Positions 53,525 through 62,623 are shown, counted from the stretch's first letter. The stretch: 64,000 bases of DNA from Robertmurraya siralis (GCF_005502275.1 NZ_SWLZ01000007.1:1-64000), one strand, 5' to 3'. Made by a program: numbers and translations. The notes: generated from the sequence alone by a model not told the origin.

Positions 53525-54004
53525 TCAAAGATGGATTAAGTAGTGTAAAATTAATGTAAGGATGATCCCTGTCAATCCTCCAAAAAAGACTTCAATTGGT
53601 TTATGCCCAAGTAATTCCTTCAGTTCTTTACGTTTCTCTTGATCGGGCTTATGGGGCCAATCCTTGGCTTCCTCAATAAATCTGTTGAAATCAGCAACAA
53701 GCTGGTTTAGCACGATTGCTTGTTCTCCAGCTTGTCTGCGTACACCTGTTGCATCGAACATTGTGATAATGGCAAAAATGGCTGAAACAGCAAATACGGA
53801 AGATTGCATTCCCGCTTCAAGTGCCACTCCAGTAGATAATGCAGTAACGGCTGCAGAGTGGGAGCTAGGCATACCACCAGTGCTTGTCAGCAAAGACCAG
53901 TCTAATTTTTTTGTGACAGCAAAATGAATTGGCACTTTGACAAATTGTGCGAATAGGATTGCTGCTAATGCAGCCCAAAATGAGAAATTGACAAATAGCT
54001 CCAT
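53525..54004 (-). CDS. yuiD: PAP2-related membrane protein (YuiD)
   Basis: Membrane protein of 159 residues of the divergent PAP2 family (DUF212). The phosphatase-like motifs are present: GGMPSSHSAAVTALS and MFDATGVRRQAG. About four hydrophobic segments surround them. Plant and bacterial relatives have no proven phosphatase activity. ATG at 54004 is preceded by AAAGGTGG. It is convergent with yuiC, as in B. subtilis. Confidence 0.88.
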   Translation of the reverse strand: MELFVNFSFWAALAAILFAQFVKVPIHFAVTKKLDWSLLTSTGGMPSSHSAAVTALSTGVALEAGMQSSVFAVSAIFAIITMFDATGVRRQAGEQAIVLNQLVADFNRFIEEAKDWPHKPDQEKRKELKELLGHKPIEVFFGGLTGIILTLILHYLIHL

Positions 54005-54104
54005 GCTGTAACCACCTTTGTTGATCATAATAAGGTCTATTGTTTACTATTATAAGTCTGCTCCATACAATTTTTTTGTAAGCTATAAAATGAGAGGAGT
54101 ATGT

Positions 54105-54497
54105 ATGTTGAAAGAGTATCCACTTGAGTATTATCAGTTTTTTGTACACTTTAACGAAGGTGATTACTATACCTGTCATGATTTACTCGAAGAAATGTGG
54201 ATGACAGAGAAATCAAATTTATTCTTAAAAGGGTTATTACAAATGAGTGTCGCCATTTATCATTATGAGTATGGAAACGTCAAAGGTGCTCGTTTAATGA
54301 TGATGGCTGCTCATGAATATTTACAGCGTTACCGTCCAAAATATTGGGGCCTTGACCTTGAAAAAGTATATCAGTTTATAGAGGAGTGTCTCATTATTAT
54401 ACCACAACATATCGATCGAGTTTCATTTTCTAATGTGGATTCCTTACCTGCGTTGCCTGAGCTTCTGTTGTACCTGGAGGAAGATGAATACCAATAA
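54105..54497 (+). CDS. DUF309 domain protein
   Basis: Helical cytoplasmic protein of 130 residues, function unknown. The DUF309 core is FNEGDYYTCHDLLEEMWM (His-Asp-Glu cluster) and LKGLLQMSVAIYHYEYGN, with an amphipathic C-terminus. ATG at 54105 follows GAGAGGAG by five bases; upstream in-frame starts have no site. It lies divergently from yuiD and 56 bases before pepA. Confidence 0.85.
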   Translation: MLKEYPLEYYQFFVHFNEGDYYTCHDLLEEMWMTEKSNLFLKGLLQMSVAIYHYEYGNVKGARLMMMAAHEYLQRYRPKYWGLDLEKVYQFIEECLIIIPQHIDRVSFSNVDSLPALPELLLYLEEDEYQ

Positions 54498-54553
54498 GTC
54501 GAAAGAAAAAGTGATATCGATTATAATGAATACATATTCTTGGAGGTGACCAC

Positions 54554-56053
54554 ATGTTTGAGGTAAAAAATGAATTACAATTTCAAGATTCGTTTGAGTG
54601 TATAGTTATTGGAGTTATAGATAAACCTGAAAAATTTTCAGGCTCGTTGTCTAAGTTAGATGAGTTATTCGCAGGACAATTAACAGAGCTAGTGAAGAGT
54701 GGCGACATATCAGCGAAAAAGAAAAGCATTTCAAAGATACATACATTTGGAAAAATTGGTGCAAAAAGATTAATCTTCGTCGGGCTAGGTAAAGAGAAAG
54801 AGCTAACATTGGAATTGCTGCGAGAGTCGTTCGGAAAAGCATTTAAGGAAATCCAAGCTTCGAAATTGGCTGAGGCGGCGATTTATCTCGATACATTTGT
54901 TACAGAAGCGATCGAATCTGTAGATGCTGTCCATGTTTTAAGTGAAGCATTGCCGTTAGCAATTTATGAATTCGAAGGATATAAACAAAAGTCGAATGAA
55001 CCAAAGAAAGAAATAGAGAAGGTCATCATCTTGAGTGAGGACGATGCTGATGAAATTCAGGCGGCTGCAACCGTTGGTTATGTGTACGGGAAAGGCACCA
55101 ATTCAGCTCGCACATTAGTAAATACACCGGGTAATTTATTGACGGCAACCGATATGGCCAATTACGCTAAAGAGCTTGGTGAAAAATATCATTTCGAAGT
55201 AGAGATATTAGAAAAAGAGGATATGCTAAAGCTTGGAATGGGAGCCCTTTTAGCCGTTAATCAAGGCTCTGATGAACCGCCTAAAATGATTGTTTTAAAG
55301 TATCAAGGCAAGGATGAGTGGTCAGATGTGATCGGCCTTGTAGGAAAAGGGATAACATTTGATACTGGCGGCTACTCCATTAAACCGAAGGATGGTATTG
55401 TCGGAATGAAATCAGATATGGGTGGAGCGGCCGCTGTTTTAGGTGCGATGGAAATTATCGGAGAATTGCGTCCAGAACAAAACGTCGTTGCTGTCATTCC
55501 ATCCACTGACAATATGATCAGCGGCAAAGCTTTTAAGCCGGATGATGTGATTACCTCAATGAGCGGGAAAACGATTGAGGTATTAAACACAGATGCTGAA
55601 GGCCGACTTGTTCTTGCTGACGCTATCACTTACGCGAAGCATCATGGAGCCGAATATTTAGTCGATGTGGCCACATTAACAGGTGGCGTTATTGTCGCTC
55701 TGGGAGTGAACACAACAGGTGCATTGACAAATGATGAAGCTTGGTTTGAACAAGTGCTTGAAGCGTCATACGAAGCAGGTGAACCGATCTGGCGCTTACC
55801 GTTATTTGCAAAAGATATTGAGAGAGTTCGCGATAGTAAAATTGCCGATTTGAATAATTCACCCGGACGTGAAGGACATGCAATCATGGGCGGTGCTTTT
55901 GTTGGTGAATTTGCAGAAGGAACACCTTGGGTCCATCTAGATATTGCTGGAACGGCGACAACAAGAAATCCGTCTGATGTAGGACCAGCAGGCGCTACAG
56001 GTGTGATGGTACGTACGCTGGCACTTCTTGTTGAAAGATTTGAAAAAAATTAA
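54554..56053 (+). CDS. pepA: Leucyl aminopeptidase (M17)
   Basis: Hexameric zinc/manganese aminopeptidase of 499 residues. The N-terminal domain is variable. The catalytic half has [15 protein letters not shown] with the active lysine, [11 protein letters not shown], and the metal and bicarbonate-binding [13 protein letters not shown]. The last region [10 protein letters not shown] is typical. It corresponds to yuiE of B. subtilis. GGAGGTGAC lies before ATG. Confidence 0.96.
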   Translation: MFEVKNELQFQDSFECIVIGVIDKPEKFSGSLSKLDELFAGQLTELVKSGDISAKKKSISKIHTFGKIGAKRLIFVGLGKEKELTLELLRESFGKAFKEIQASKLAEAAIYLDTFVTEAIESVDAVHVLSEALPLAIYEFEGYKQKSNEPKKEIEKVIILSEDDADEIQAAATVGYVYGKGTNSARTLVNTPGNLLTATDMANYAKELGEKYHFEVEILEKEDMLKLGMGALLAVNQGSDEPPKMIVLKYQGKDEWSDVIGLVGKGITFDTGGYSIKPKDGIVGMKSDMGGAAAVLGAMEIIGELRPEQNVVAVIPSTDNMISGKAFKPDDVITSMSGKTIEVLNTDAEGRLVLADAITYAKHHGAEYLVDVATLTGGVIVALGVNTTGALTNDEAWFEQVLEASYEAGEPIWRLPLFAKDIERVRDSKIADLNNSPGREGHAIMGGAFVGEFAEGTPWVHLDIAGTATTRNPSDVGPAGATGVMVRTLALLVERFEKN

Positions 56054-56091
56054 ACAAATTTCGGCAGGAAATTTTCTCTCGTATTCAGGCT

Positions 56092-56135
56092 GTAGACAAA
56101 CTCGAAAAAGTCGTGTGATTGTCTACGGTCTTTTT
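56092..56135 (+). terminator. Terminator of pepA
   Basis: GTAGACAA (56092-56099) pairs with TTGTCTAC (56119-56126), then GGTCTTTTT. The leading TCAGGCTGTAGACAAAC is close to the left arm of the element at 35795. Confidence 0.75.
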
Positions 56136-56269
56136 GTCGTTTAGGAAGTTTTCACTAATGCCTAGCTTTAAGCAGTCAAAATTCCCATTTCTCCGCTAAG
56201 TCAAAATCGATGGACATATATTGATTTCACCTACGCAGGAGCAATTCGAACTGAAGTGTGCGAAAAGGC

Positions 56270-56311
56270 TTGACACTTTTTTGCAAAAAAGTATTGTAAA
56301 AAAATTTGACA
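56270..56311 (+). promoter_or_regulatory. Promoter region of yuiF
   Basis: TTGACA at 56270-56275 with TATTGT (56292-56297) after 16 bases is the best pair; the spacer is the perfect palindrome CTTTTTTGCAAAAAAG. A second TTGACA lies at 56306-56311. Confidence 0.5.
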
Positions 56312-56396
56312 CCTATAATCTACTATGCTATTTTATTACATGTATTTTAATTCTCTACCAATTTATCGTACTAAAGCATCGAGGGGAGAACATGTA

Positions 56397-57707
56397 ATGA
56401 ATGCGGTAGTGTTGGCAGTTTCCATTATGTTAATTTTAAGTTTAGTAAGGGTCAACGTCGTTTTAGCGCTCACTATTGGCGCACTCGTTGGAGGGCTAGC
56501 GGGAGGGCTGACTTTAAATGAAACGATAGAAGTGTTCTCCGGTGGGCTTGGGGGAAGTGCAGAGGTAGCACTTAGCTATGCGTTATTAGGCGGTTTTGCG
56601 GTGGCCCTATCGAGCACTGGACTTCCAAACTTATTGGTGGATCGGGTGCTAGGAATCATCAAAAAAGGCGGAGACTCTGGAAAAAAATATTCTAAAGTGT
56701 TGATTGTTATTTTGATTTTAGTGCTGGCATGTTTATCACAAAACCTAGTTCCAATTCATATCGCTTTTATTCCAATCCTTATACCGTCTCTCTTAAAAAT
56801 AATGAATGAATTAAAAATAGATAGAAGATTAATTGCTTCGGTTTTAACTTTTGGTTTAACTGCTCCATATATTTTACTTCCAATTGGTTTCGGAAAAATA
56901 TTTCAGGATATCATTGCCGTGAATATGGCCGATAGTGGTATGGCGGTCAATTTAAGTGATATTCCTGTTGCTATGCTAATACCGACAACAGGGCTTGTTG
57001 CTGGCTTGCTTTTCGCTATATTTGTTTCATATCGTAAGGAAAGAGTTTATGAAACAAAGGAGGTGGAAGTAACTGCAGAAGGTTCTTATTCAAAAAGCGG
57101 TATTGTGTTTGCGCTCATTTCCATCGTGGGAGCATTAGTCGTGCAGTTATTCCTCGATTCAATGATCTTTGGTGCATTAGCAGGGATTCTCATTTTATAT
57201 ATAAGTGGTGCCATGAAGTGGAAAGAAGCAGATCACCTTTTAACAGAAGGAATGAAAATGATGGCATTTATCGGCTTTGTAATGCTTTCAGCATTTGGGT
57301 TTGCCGACGTGCTGAAGGAAACGGGTCATGTTGCTGCTTTAGTGCATCAAGCCGCCCAATTAATTGGTGGGAGCCAGGCACTAGCGGCACTTTTAATGCT
57401 AGTCGTTGGATTACTTGTAACGATGGGGATCGGTTCATCCTTTTCAACGATCCCGATCATTGCTACTATTTTTGTTCCGCTTGCGATGGAATTAGGGTTT
57501 AGTCCAATGGCCACGATTGCTCTAGTTGGGACAGCAGCTGCATTGGGTGATGCCGGTTCCCCAGCTTCGGATAGCACATTAGGACCAACAGCAGGACTAA
57601 ATGTAGATGGTGGGCATAATCATATTTGGGATACTTGTGTCCCTACCTTCGTGCATTATAATATCCCTTTAATCATTTTTGGCTGGATTGCTGTAATGAT
57701 ATTATAA
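56397..57707 (+). CDS. yuiF: Na+/H+ antiporter family membrane protein (YuiF)
   Basis: Integral membrane protein of 436 residues with about eleven segments. It belongs to the Na+/H+ antiporter group close to NhaC/DcuC ([29 protein letters not shown] at the N-terminal part is conserved). The C-terminal [19 protein letters not shown] is equivalent to the GDHCSPISDTT motif in the NhaC-type gene at 15253. Actual substrates of YuiF are not established. ATG at 56397 matches family length; GAGGGGAG is upstream. Confidence 0.88.
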   Translation: MNAVVLAVSIMLILSLVRVNVVLALTIGALVGGLAGGLTLNETIEVFSGGLGGSAEVALSYALLGGFAVALSSTGLPNLLVDRVLGIIKKGGDSGKKYSKVLIVILILVLACLSQNLVPIHIAFIPILIPSLLKIMNELKIDRRLIASVLTFGLTAPYILLPIGFGKIFQDIIAVNMADSGMAVNLSDIPVAMLIPTTGLVAGLLFAIFVSYRKERVYETKEVEVTAEGSYSKSGIVFALISIVGALVVQLFLDSMIFGALAGILILYISGAMKWKEADHLLTEGMKMMAFIGFVMLSAFGFADVLKETGHVAALVHQAAQLIGGSQALAALLMLVVGLLVTMGIGSSFSTIPIIATIFVPLAMELGFSPMATIALVGTAAALGDAGSPASDSTLGPTAGLNVDGGHNHIWDTCVPTFVHYNIPLIIFGWIAVMIL

Positions 57708-57729
57708 AAATGAAAATCTTTTTAAATTC

Positions 57730-57757
57730 AAGCAAGTGAAAAGCTCACTTGCTTTTC
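57730..57757 (+). terminator. Terminator of yuiF
   Basis: AAGCAAGTGA (57730-57739) pairs with TCACTTGCTT (57745-57754), followed by TTC. Confidence 0.7.
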
Positions 57758-57982
57758 TAATTTTTAATTGAAAATAGAAAGTTAAAAAGCTGAATTTTGC
57801 ACGAGCATTATTTTTCTCATCCACTTAATCATTATTCCCGAGCTTTTTTTCGAGTTCATCCTATTCATATTTAACTTTCATAGGCAAGCGTTATGGTTAA
57901 GTATGCCTAAAGCCCACTCTTAATAGGGGATATTTGCATATGAAGTAGTGTAGGGAAGTTGTAATTTGAAGGAGGGAGTCGA

Positions 57983-58213
57983 ATGTATCATTACTATAGA
58001 AATCCAGTCGCAAACGATCAGCGGTTTTTCTTTTTCGGTGCTCCATTTGTTGGAGGGTTGTTAGGAGGATTGGCTGGAGGATTGATTGGTGGAGCCTTCT
58101 ATCCTCGTCCAAGACCATATCCTGTCCCATATGCCCCTGTGCCATATGGCTATGGCGGATTTGGAGGCTATGGAGGCTTTGGTGGATATTATGGTGGGCC
58201 ACCGATTTATTAA
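57983..58213 (+). CDS. Gly/Tyr/Pro-rich small protein, coat-like
   Basis: Protein of 76 residues. The middle is a glycine-rich hydrophobic stretch (GGLLGGLAGGLIGGAF). A PRPRPYPVPYAPVPYG proline/tyrosine segment follows, and then GGFGGYG repeats. This composition is common in small spore coat and spore-surface proteins of Bacilli, though no family is recognised. GAAGGAGGG precedes the ATG. It is monocistronic; its terminator is at 58231. Confidence 0.75.
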   Translation: MYHYYRNPVANDQRFFFFGAPFVGGLLGGLAGGLIGGAFYPRPRPYPVPYAPVPYGYGGFGGYGGFGGYYGGPPIY

Positions 58214-58230
58214 GATTGAATAGGATCTGA

Positions 58231-58262
58231 AAGCTCTCTTTTGAAAAAGAGGGCCTTTTTCT
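58231..58262 (+). terminator. Terminator after Gly-rich gene
   Basis: GCTCTCTTTT pairs with AAAAGAGGGC (one wobble) around GAA, followed by five Ts. Confidence 0.65.
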
Positions 58263-58267
58263 TATGT

Positions 58268-58382
58268 TTCCGGAATTGTAGGGTGAAATTCCGGAATTAA
58301 TGCAATTTTCCCGGAATTATATCTGCTTTTTCCGGAATTAAGCAGAAAAATTTCGGAATTAATCCCGATTTTTCCGGAATGC
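58268..58382. repeat. Tandem array, 21-bp period around CCGGAATT
   Basis: The core TTCCGGAATT begins six times, at intervals of 20-21 bases (cores at 58270, 58291, 58311, 58332, 58353 and 58374). Spacers between cores differ in sequence but are about 12 bases. The core itself is a palindrome. Short A/T runs of opposite sense flank successive cores. It lies after a terminator, in the same kind of place as the array at 26861. Confidence 0.85.
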
Positions 58383-58442
58383 ATCTTCGTTTAAGTAGTG
58401 TAAGTACACACGATTTTTTGCTTGTTCTTATTACAGTTGATC

Positions 58443-58553
58443 AAAAGCTCCTCTGTTGGAGAAGCTTTTAGGGACAAAATTAGTAGTGATTAAGAAAGTG
58501 CTCTTTCCTGTTCACGAATAGATGCGGGTACATCCGTGAATTTTTCAACTTTT
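58443..58553. other. Two hairpins in the gap before the coat-like gene
   Basis: AAAAGCTCCTC (58443-58453) pairs with GAGAAGCTTTT (58459-58469) with one mismatch. Further on TTCACG (about 58518) pairs with CGTGAA, followed by five Ts ending near 58553. No open frame accompanies them. Confidence 0.5.
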
Positions 58554-58599
58554 TTCTTAATTGATAGCTTTGTTTAACAATATTGTTGATGAACCGACT

Positions 58600-58696
58600 C
58601 TTGGCTCATTTCGTTTGAAAGCAAGGTTTCATAAGCTTTTTTTATAGCTGAAAGCTCATCTGATAAAACAATAGAAAAAAGGAGCCAAAAATTGAT
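58600..58696. repeat. Dispersed palindromic element, copy 3
   Basis: TTGGCTCATTTCGTT (58601-58615) and GGAGCCAAAAATTGAT (58681-58696) form its arms, with AAGGTTTCATA inside. The preceding AGCTTTGTTTAAC also resembles the sequence before copy 1 (GGCTTTGTTAAA). The right arm reaches to 10 bases before the stop codon of the minus-strand gene at 58706. Confidence 0.6.
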
Positions 58697-58705
58697 AAAA
58701 ATAAA

Positions 58706-59122
58706 TTACATCCACTTTAAAGAAAGGTTAAGGTGGCAGCAATTAACATGATCAACGTCCGTTTTGAAGTCAAGCTTTAATCCGTCTGGAGTATAGGATA
58801 CAGAAGGCGATGATTGAATCCCAGTCTCTTTTAATATTTCATTTACTTTTGTTTTATTAGAGCTTTGAGCGGCAGTCATCAAATCAAATGCGAATTGATG
58901 AGAATTTGCCATTTTAGCTAATATAAGGCTTGCGTCTTTCATTAGGGTCTGCATATGCTGAGCAGAACTCATGAACATATCAGGATTTACTGTAGGAAAT
59001 TGTCTGCTTTTTATATAAGGTATAAATTGAATTGGTACTGAATATTGTCCGTAATAATGGGGGAGAGGAGGGTAAGTATGTGCATGGAAGGCGGAATGAT
59101 AATATGGATACATCGAACTCAT
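58706..59122 (-). CDS. Probable spore coat protein (possibly YuzC-like)
   Basis: Protein of 138 residues. The N-terminus is rich in Tyr, His and Pro (MYPYYHSAFHAHTYPPLPHYYG), like many inner-coat proteins. The C-terminal half is helical, with HQFAFDLMTAAQSSNK and VNEILKETGI, and then short strands. A His/Cys-rich end (VNCCHLNLSLKWM) follows. B. subtilis YuzC, an inner-coat protein, is a possible counterpart, but I am not sure. Start is ATG at 59122, or ATG at 59113, which has better spacing from AAGGGG. Confidence 0.7.
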   Translation of the reverse strand: MSSMYPYYHSAFHAHTYPPLPHYYGQYSVPIQFIPYIKSRQFPTVNPDMFMSSAQHMQTLMKDASLILAKMANSHQFAFDLMTAAQSSNKTKVNEILKETGIQSSPSVSYTPDGLKLDFKTDVDHVNCCHLNLSLKWM

Positions 59123-59348
59123 CCCCTTTCCTTTTTAGTTATATATATGTAAGGAGAGGTTAGTGAATGCATATTATATTGCTTGTTCTCCATTCATGCT
59201 CGCCTGATTTGAATATTGGGCAAAATTACAGACGTTTATATGTATAATTGGTATAATTTGATGAAGAGCACATGTTTAAAATAAAAGCCTGAAGATATTA
59301 GGAAGAGATGAATGTTCTATTTGGCATTGAGAAAGAGGCGTACAAGAT

Positions 59349-59954
59349 ATGGAACTTGATTTTATTTTGGACCTCATTGAAAGTAGCGGATATTTAGGGC
59401 TTTTTTTATGGCTTTGGTTGGGTGTATTTGGTGCGCCATTGCCAAACGAACTGATCGTGATGACAATTGGAATTGCCGCTTCGCAGGCAGTATTAAATCC
59501 AATTGCTGCTTTTTTAGTGACATTTGGAGGAATTGTAGCGGCTTTAACGACTGCTTATTTACTAGGCCGGTTTGTTGGCAGCCCATTGTTGCCTTTTTTA
59601 AAGAAAAGAAAGCGCTTTTCTAAAGTGATAGAAAGATCTCTTAATGTGATGAATAAATACCATTCATATTCTTTAACAATGAGTTATTTTATTCCTGGTT
59701 TAAGAAACTTTGTTCCCTTTTTATATGGCGTTAGTAAACTATCGTTTAAAACCTTTATGCTCTTTGCTTATTCAGGTGCGTTTGTATGGCTGATCATTAT
59801 GTTTAGTTTAGGTTACTGGTTTGGGGACCACAAGGAAAGAATTTTTCAGATGGAGACAGAGCTTCTTCTTATAGTCGCGGTTCTTACCACCAGCTATTTT
59901 ATTTTGAAACTGATCAAAAGGAAAAGAAAACAAAAAATTAAGTCGATGACATAA
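59349..59954 (+). CDS. DedA family membrane protein
   Basis: Membrane protein of 201 residues with four to five hydrophobic segments. Family motifs are FGAPLPNELIVMTIG, in which the acidic residue is functionally important in relatives, and the FIPGLRNFVPFLYGVS block with the conserved arginine. DedA proteins act as lipid scramblases or carriers; some flip undecaprenyl phosphate or phosphatidylethanolamine. The gene ends in a lysine/arginine-rich tail. A GAAAGAGG site precedes ATG at 59349. Confidence 0.88.
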   Translation: MELDFILDLIESSGYLGLFLWLWLGVFGAPLPNELIVMTIGIAASQAVLNPIAAFLVTFGGIVAALTTAYLLGRFVGSPLLPFLKKRKRFSKVIERSLNVMNKYHSYSLTMSYFIPGLRNFVPFLYGVSKLSFKTFMLFAYSGAFVWLIIMFSLGYWFGDHKERIFQMETELLLIVAVLTTSYFILKLIKRKRKQKIKSMT

Positions 59955-60004
59955 TAAAATCATTTTTTTTGGAAATTTAATCGAATTGATATGGAGGAAA
60001 AAGT

Positions 60005-60388
60005 ATGGATCTAAAAAAAACGCTTATTCATGCTCTTGGAATTGAAGTGATTAAAGTTGAAAGGGGGTTGGTGGTTGCAACAATGCCTGTAGACGAGAGA
60101 ACACACCAGCCGTGGGGGTTGCTGCATGGTGGCGCCTCAGTAGCATTAGCAGAAACAGTTGCCTCTGTTGGAGCTTTTGAGCTCGTTGACAAGTCGAGTG
60201 AAGTGGTAGTAGGGCTAGAAATTAATGCGAATCATGTTAGAGGGAAAAAAGATGGTATTGTTACAGCGACAGGGACTGTCTTGCATCAAGGGAAAAAAAC
60301 GATGGTTTGGGATATTAAAATTACAGACGAGGAAGAGCGGTTAATTTGTGTTTCTAGGTGCACCATGGCTGTTATAAAAAGAAGGTAA
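60005..60388 (+). CDS. yuxO: Hotdog-fold thioesterase (YuxO, PaaI-like)
   Basis: Cytoplasmic acyl-CoA thioesterase-like protein of 127 residues. The PaaI-type motif HGGASVALAETVASVG and the preceding HQPWGLLHGG catalytic loop are complete, as is LEINANHVRG. In B. subtilis yuxO lies directly downstream of mrp. Here a monooxygenase gene separates them and runs in the opposite direction. GGAGG precedes ATG. Confidence 0.92.
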   Translation: MDLKKTLIHALGIEVIKVERGLVVATMPVDERTHQPWGLLHGGASVALAETVASVGAFELVDKSSEVVVGLEINANHVRGKKDGIVTATGTVLHQGKKTMVWDIKITDEEERLICVSRCTMAVIKRR

Positions 60389-60402
60389 AAACAAATTCGC
60401 TT

Positions 60403-61548
60403 TTACCCTCTATTTTCCTCTAATGAAAAGACGTTTCGTAATTTATGTTCATGAATGGCAGCGGGTGTGATGCTTAGCATTTTATTACGGATAGAGCAAA
60501 GAAAAGGAATGTCAATTTGAGCTACTTTTCCAAAGATGCGGGAGTCCTGAGTAATTTTCCGCGTTCTTTCGATTCGAAGCTCTTCAAACTTTTTAAAAGC
60601 TAAATGTAACTCATTCTCGCTTTCTAGACTTTTACTTAGAAAATAGGCATCTTCAATAGCTTGACAGGCTCCTTGACCTAAATTTGGTGTAATTGCATGG
60701 GCAGCATCACCTGTAAGGATGATGCGATCGTATGTAAATTGATGTAAAGGGTCAAGGTCGTAAATATCATGCTGGACGACATGACAGTCTAGAGTTTTAT
60801 CAATTAATTGAGGAATCGGATCATGATAGTACAAAAAATTATACAATAGTTCCTTAGTCGTCCAAGACGAGAGTTCTGGATCATGTGGTGGACAGTTTTT
60901 TAAGGCATACCAATAGAGCCGATTTCCTGATAAAGGCATGATCCCAAAGCGACCTTTTGGCCCCCAAGTTTCGGAAAACCTTCTTTTAATATAGTCGGGA
61001 CAATTGTGGAAAATACCTCTCCAGCATGTATAGCCAGCATAGCGTAGTTTTTTCATCGGCTGAATCTGCTTACGAATGTTGGAATTGATACCGTCACTGG
61101 CAATAAGGTATTCGGTAGCAACCTGTTTGCCATTTTCGAAATACAGATCGATTCCATCAGGAGTGTACATAAAGTCACTTAGCTTTTCATTAAAGTAAAT
61201 CATATCATGCTGAATTTTTTGTGACAGAATTTGAATTAAATCTTGTCGATGTATAAAAGTATAGGTGGGGTAGTCTTTGGAAAGCTGATAAATTTCGGTG
61301 AGTTCTTTTCCTGTGTCTGATAAAATCGTCCAAGAATCGGTTGAGAAGCCGTGCTTTTTTATGTCTGCCATGATGCCTAATTCGTTCAATGCATGAAGAG
61401 CATTGGCACCTAATAGAACTCCTGTTTCTGGCGAGCTAAAATCTGCGTTTTTTTCATAAATTTTCACATGAAACCCTTTATTTTTTAAAGCGATCGCTGT
61501 GCTTAAACCACTGATTCCGCCTCCGATAATAGAAATTAAATTTTTCAA
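60403..61548 (-). CDS. FAD-dependent (class A) monooxygenase
   Basis: Flavoprotein hydroxylase of 381 residues. The FAD motif is IIGGGISGLSTAIAL, the DG motif IASDGINSNIRK, and the GD motif ILTGDAAHAITPNLGQGACQAIEDA. This is the salicylate hydroxylase/zeaxanthin epoxidase-like layout, which includes B. subtilis YetM-type enzymes of unknown substrate. TTG at 61548 follows GGGGAGGTG by five bases; a GTG at 61557 overlaps the site. It is convergent with yuxO, and the two coding ends are 14 bases apart. The insertion between yuxO and mrp is not present in B. subtilis as I recall it. Confidence 0.88.
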   Translation of the reverse strand: MKNLISIIGGGISGLSTAIALKNKGFHVKIYEKNADFSSPETGVLLGANALHALNELGIMADIKKHGFSTDSWTILSDTGKELTEIYQLSKDYPTYTFIHRQDLIQILSQKIQHDMIYFNEKLSDFMYTPDGIDLYFENGKQVATEYLIASDGINSNIRKQIQPMKKLRYAGYTCWRGIFHNCPDYIKRRFSETWGPKGRFGIMPLSGNRLYWYALKNCPPHDPELSSWTTKELLYNFLYYHDPIPQLIDKTLDCHVVQHDIYDLDPLHQFTYDRIILTGDAAHAITPNLGQGACQAIEDAYFLSKSLESENELHLAFKKFEELRIERTRKITQDSRIFGKVAQIDIPFLCSIRNKMLSITPAAIHEHKLRNVFSLEENRG

Positions 61549-61941
61549 AAGAAACACCTCCCCACAAAATCATTCTATTATTACTATAAACTACCAATTG
61601 AAGATAGAGGTATGGATAAATATTGAACATTTCCCAGTTGAAGGCATCCGTTGGATTCTTGTCACAAAAAGGACGGCAACTGATGGAAGATGAGCAATAA
61701 CATCCAGAAACTATTTTCGTTCTTAAAAAATAGAGTATAAAGCTTTGTGGAGCGTGAACATATTGACAAAATCAAGTTAAACGCACCATTGGTTAAAAGA
61801 TCAGTGCCGGCTGTGCTGGAGGCAGATTCTTAAGTGTAGATGTATCCAATAAAGAAACTCATTAGGAGCGCTGCAAAGGCAATGAAAATTTCATTAGTCA
61901 AACAACTGAGAAAGTACAACAACATTTTCGAAAAGTTAAAA
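61549..61941. other. Gap between monooxygenase and mrp terminator
   Basis: No gene with a start site is convincing. A 28-codon frame from GTG at 61747 (ending KRSVPAVLEADS) lacks a ribosome site and is not recognised. It could be a coding scrap. Confidence 0.4.
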
Positions 61942-61980
61942 AGCAAGTGGAGTTACAAGCCTCTGCAGTCTCCACTTGCT
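61942..61980 (-). terminator. Terminator of mrp operon
   Basis: AGCAAGTGGAG (61942-61952) pairs with CTCCACTTGCT (61970-61980). On the minus strand a T-rich run (complement of 61931-61941) follows, as expected for the end of mrpG. Confidence 0.8.
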
Positions 61981-61989
61981 ATATTTGAT

Positions 61990-62355
61990 TTATTCCGTTT
62001 CTTTAGGTTCAGCGATTTGTTTCGCCTTTTTTAGATCGTCATGGACGCTGCGATCCGACATTTTAACGCCAGAATAATAAGCGGATCGGCTAATAAGATG
62101 GCCGGCTACTGGAGAGGTCATGAATACGAAGGCAATTCCCAGAATAAGACGTGAATTAAAATGCCCTTCTAAAAAGTAGAAATAGAGAAAGGTACCAAAT
62201 AAAATAGACATGACACCTAGTGTAGCCGATTTAGAAGCGGCATGATTGCGCATATATACGTCAGGAAGCCTAAGGACACCAAAGGTTGCAACTAGACTGA
62301 GAAATGCTCCAACTAAAATAAAGAAGGCGATAAAATAACTAGCGATCTCGTTCAC
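61990..62355 (-). CDS. mrpG: Na+/H+ antiporter subunit MrpG
   Basis: Small membrane subunit of 121 residues. Three hydrophobic segments and the motif GVLRLPDVYMRNHAASKSATLGV identify MnhG/MrpG. It is the last subunit of the seven-gene Mrp complex, which exports Na+ in exchange for protons. GTG at 62355 is the start; it lies inside the end of mrpF (17-base overlap), and GAAGGGGG is upstream. The C-terminal tail is hydrophilic and acidic. Confidence 0.94.
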   Translation of the reverse strand: MNEIASYFIAFFILVGAFLSLVATFGVLRLPDVYMRNHAASKSATLGVMSILFGTFLYFYFLEGHFNSRLILGIAFVFMTSPVAGHLISRSAYYSGVKMSDRSVHDDLKKAKQIAEPKETE

Positions 62356-62623
62356 GTTCGAAAATAACCCCCTTCTCTAAATACTTTGAAAAAGCAACTG
62401 TTCCAATAAAAGCAAGGATTCCGATTAGAAGGATTACCTCTAAAAAGGCATTTGTCTTAAGGACCATTGAGGTAAGTGCGACAATGGCAATTAAATTAAT
62501 CCCAATAGCATCAAGAGCAATGACCCGATCCGGAATCGAAGGTCCTTTAATGACTCGATAGATGAGACCGATCATGGAGAGAGCTAAACAAAATAACGCG
62601 ACATGAAAAACCATATCTAACAT
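62339..62623 (-). CDS. mrpF: Na+/H+ antiporter subunit MrpF
   Basis: Membrane subunit of 94 residues with three segments. The IKGPSIPDRVIALDAIGIN motif is diagnostic. It overlaps mrpE by one base (TAATG) and mrpG by 17 bases, so all three are translationally coupled. MrpF and MrpG are required for complex assembly. Confidence 0.95.
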   Translation of the reverse strand: MLDMVFHVALFCLALSMIGLIYRVIKGPSIPDRVIALDAIGINLIAIVALTSMVLKTNAFLEVILLIGILAFIGTVAFSKYLEKGVIFERERDR

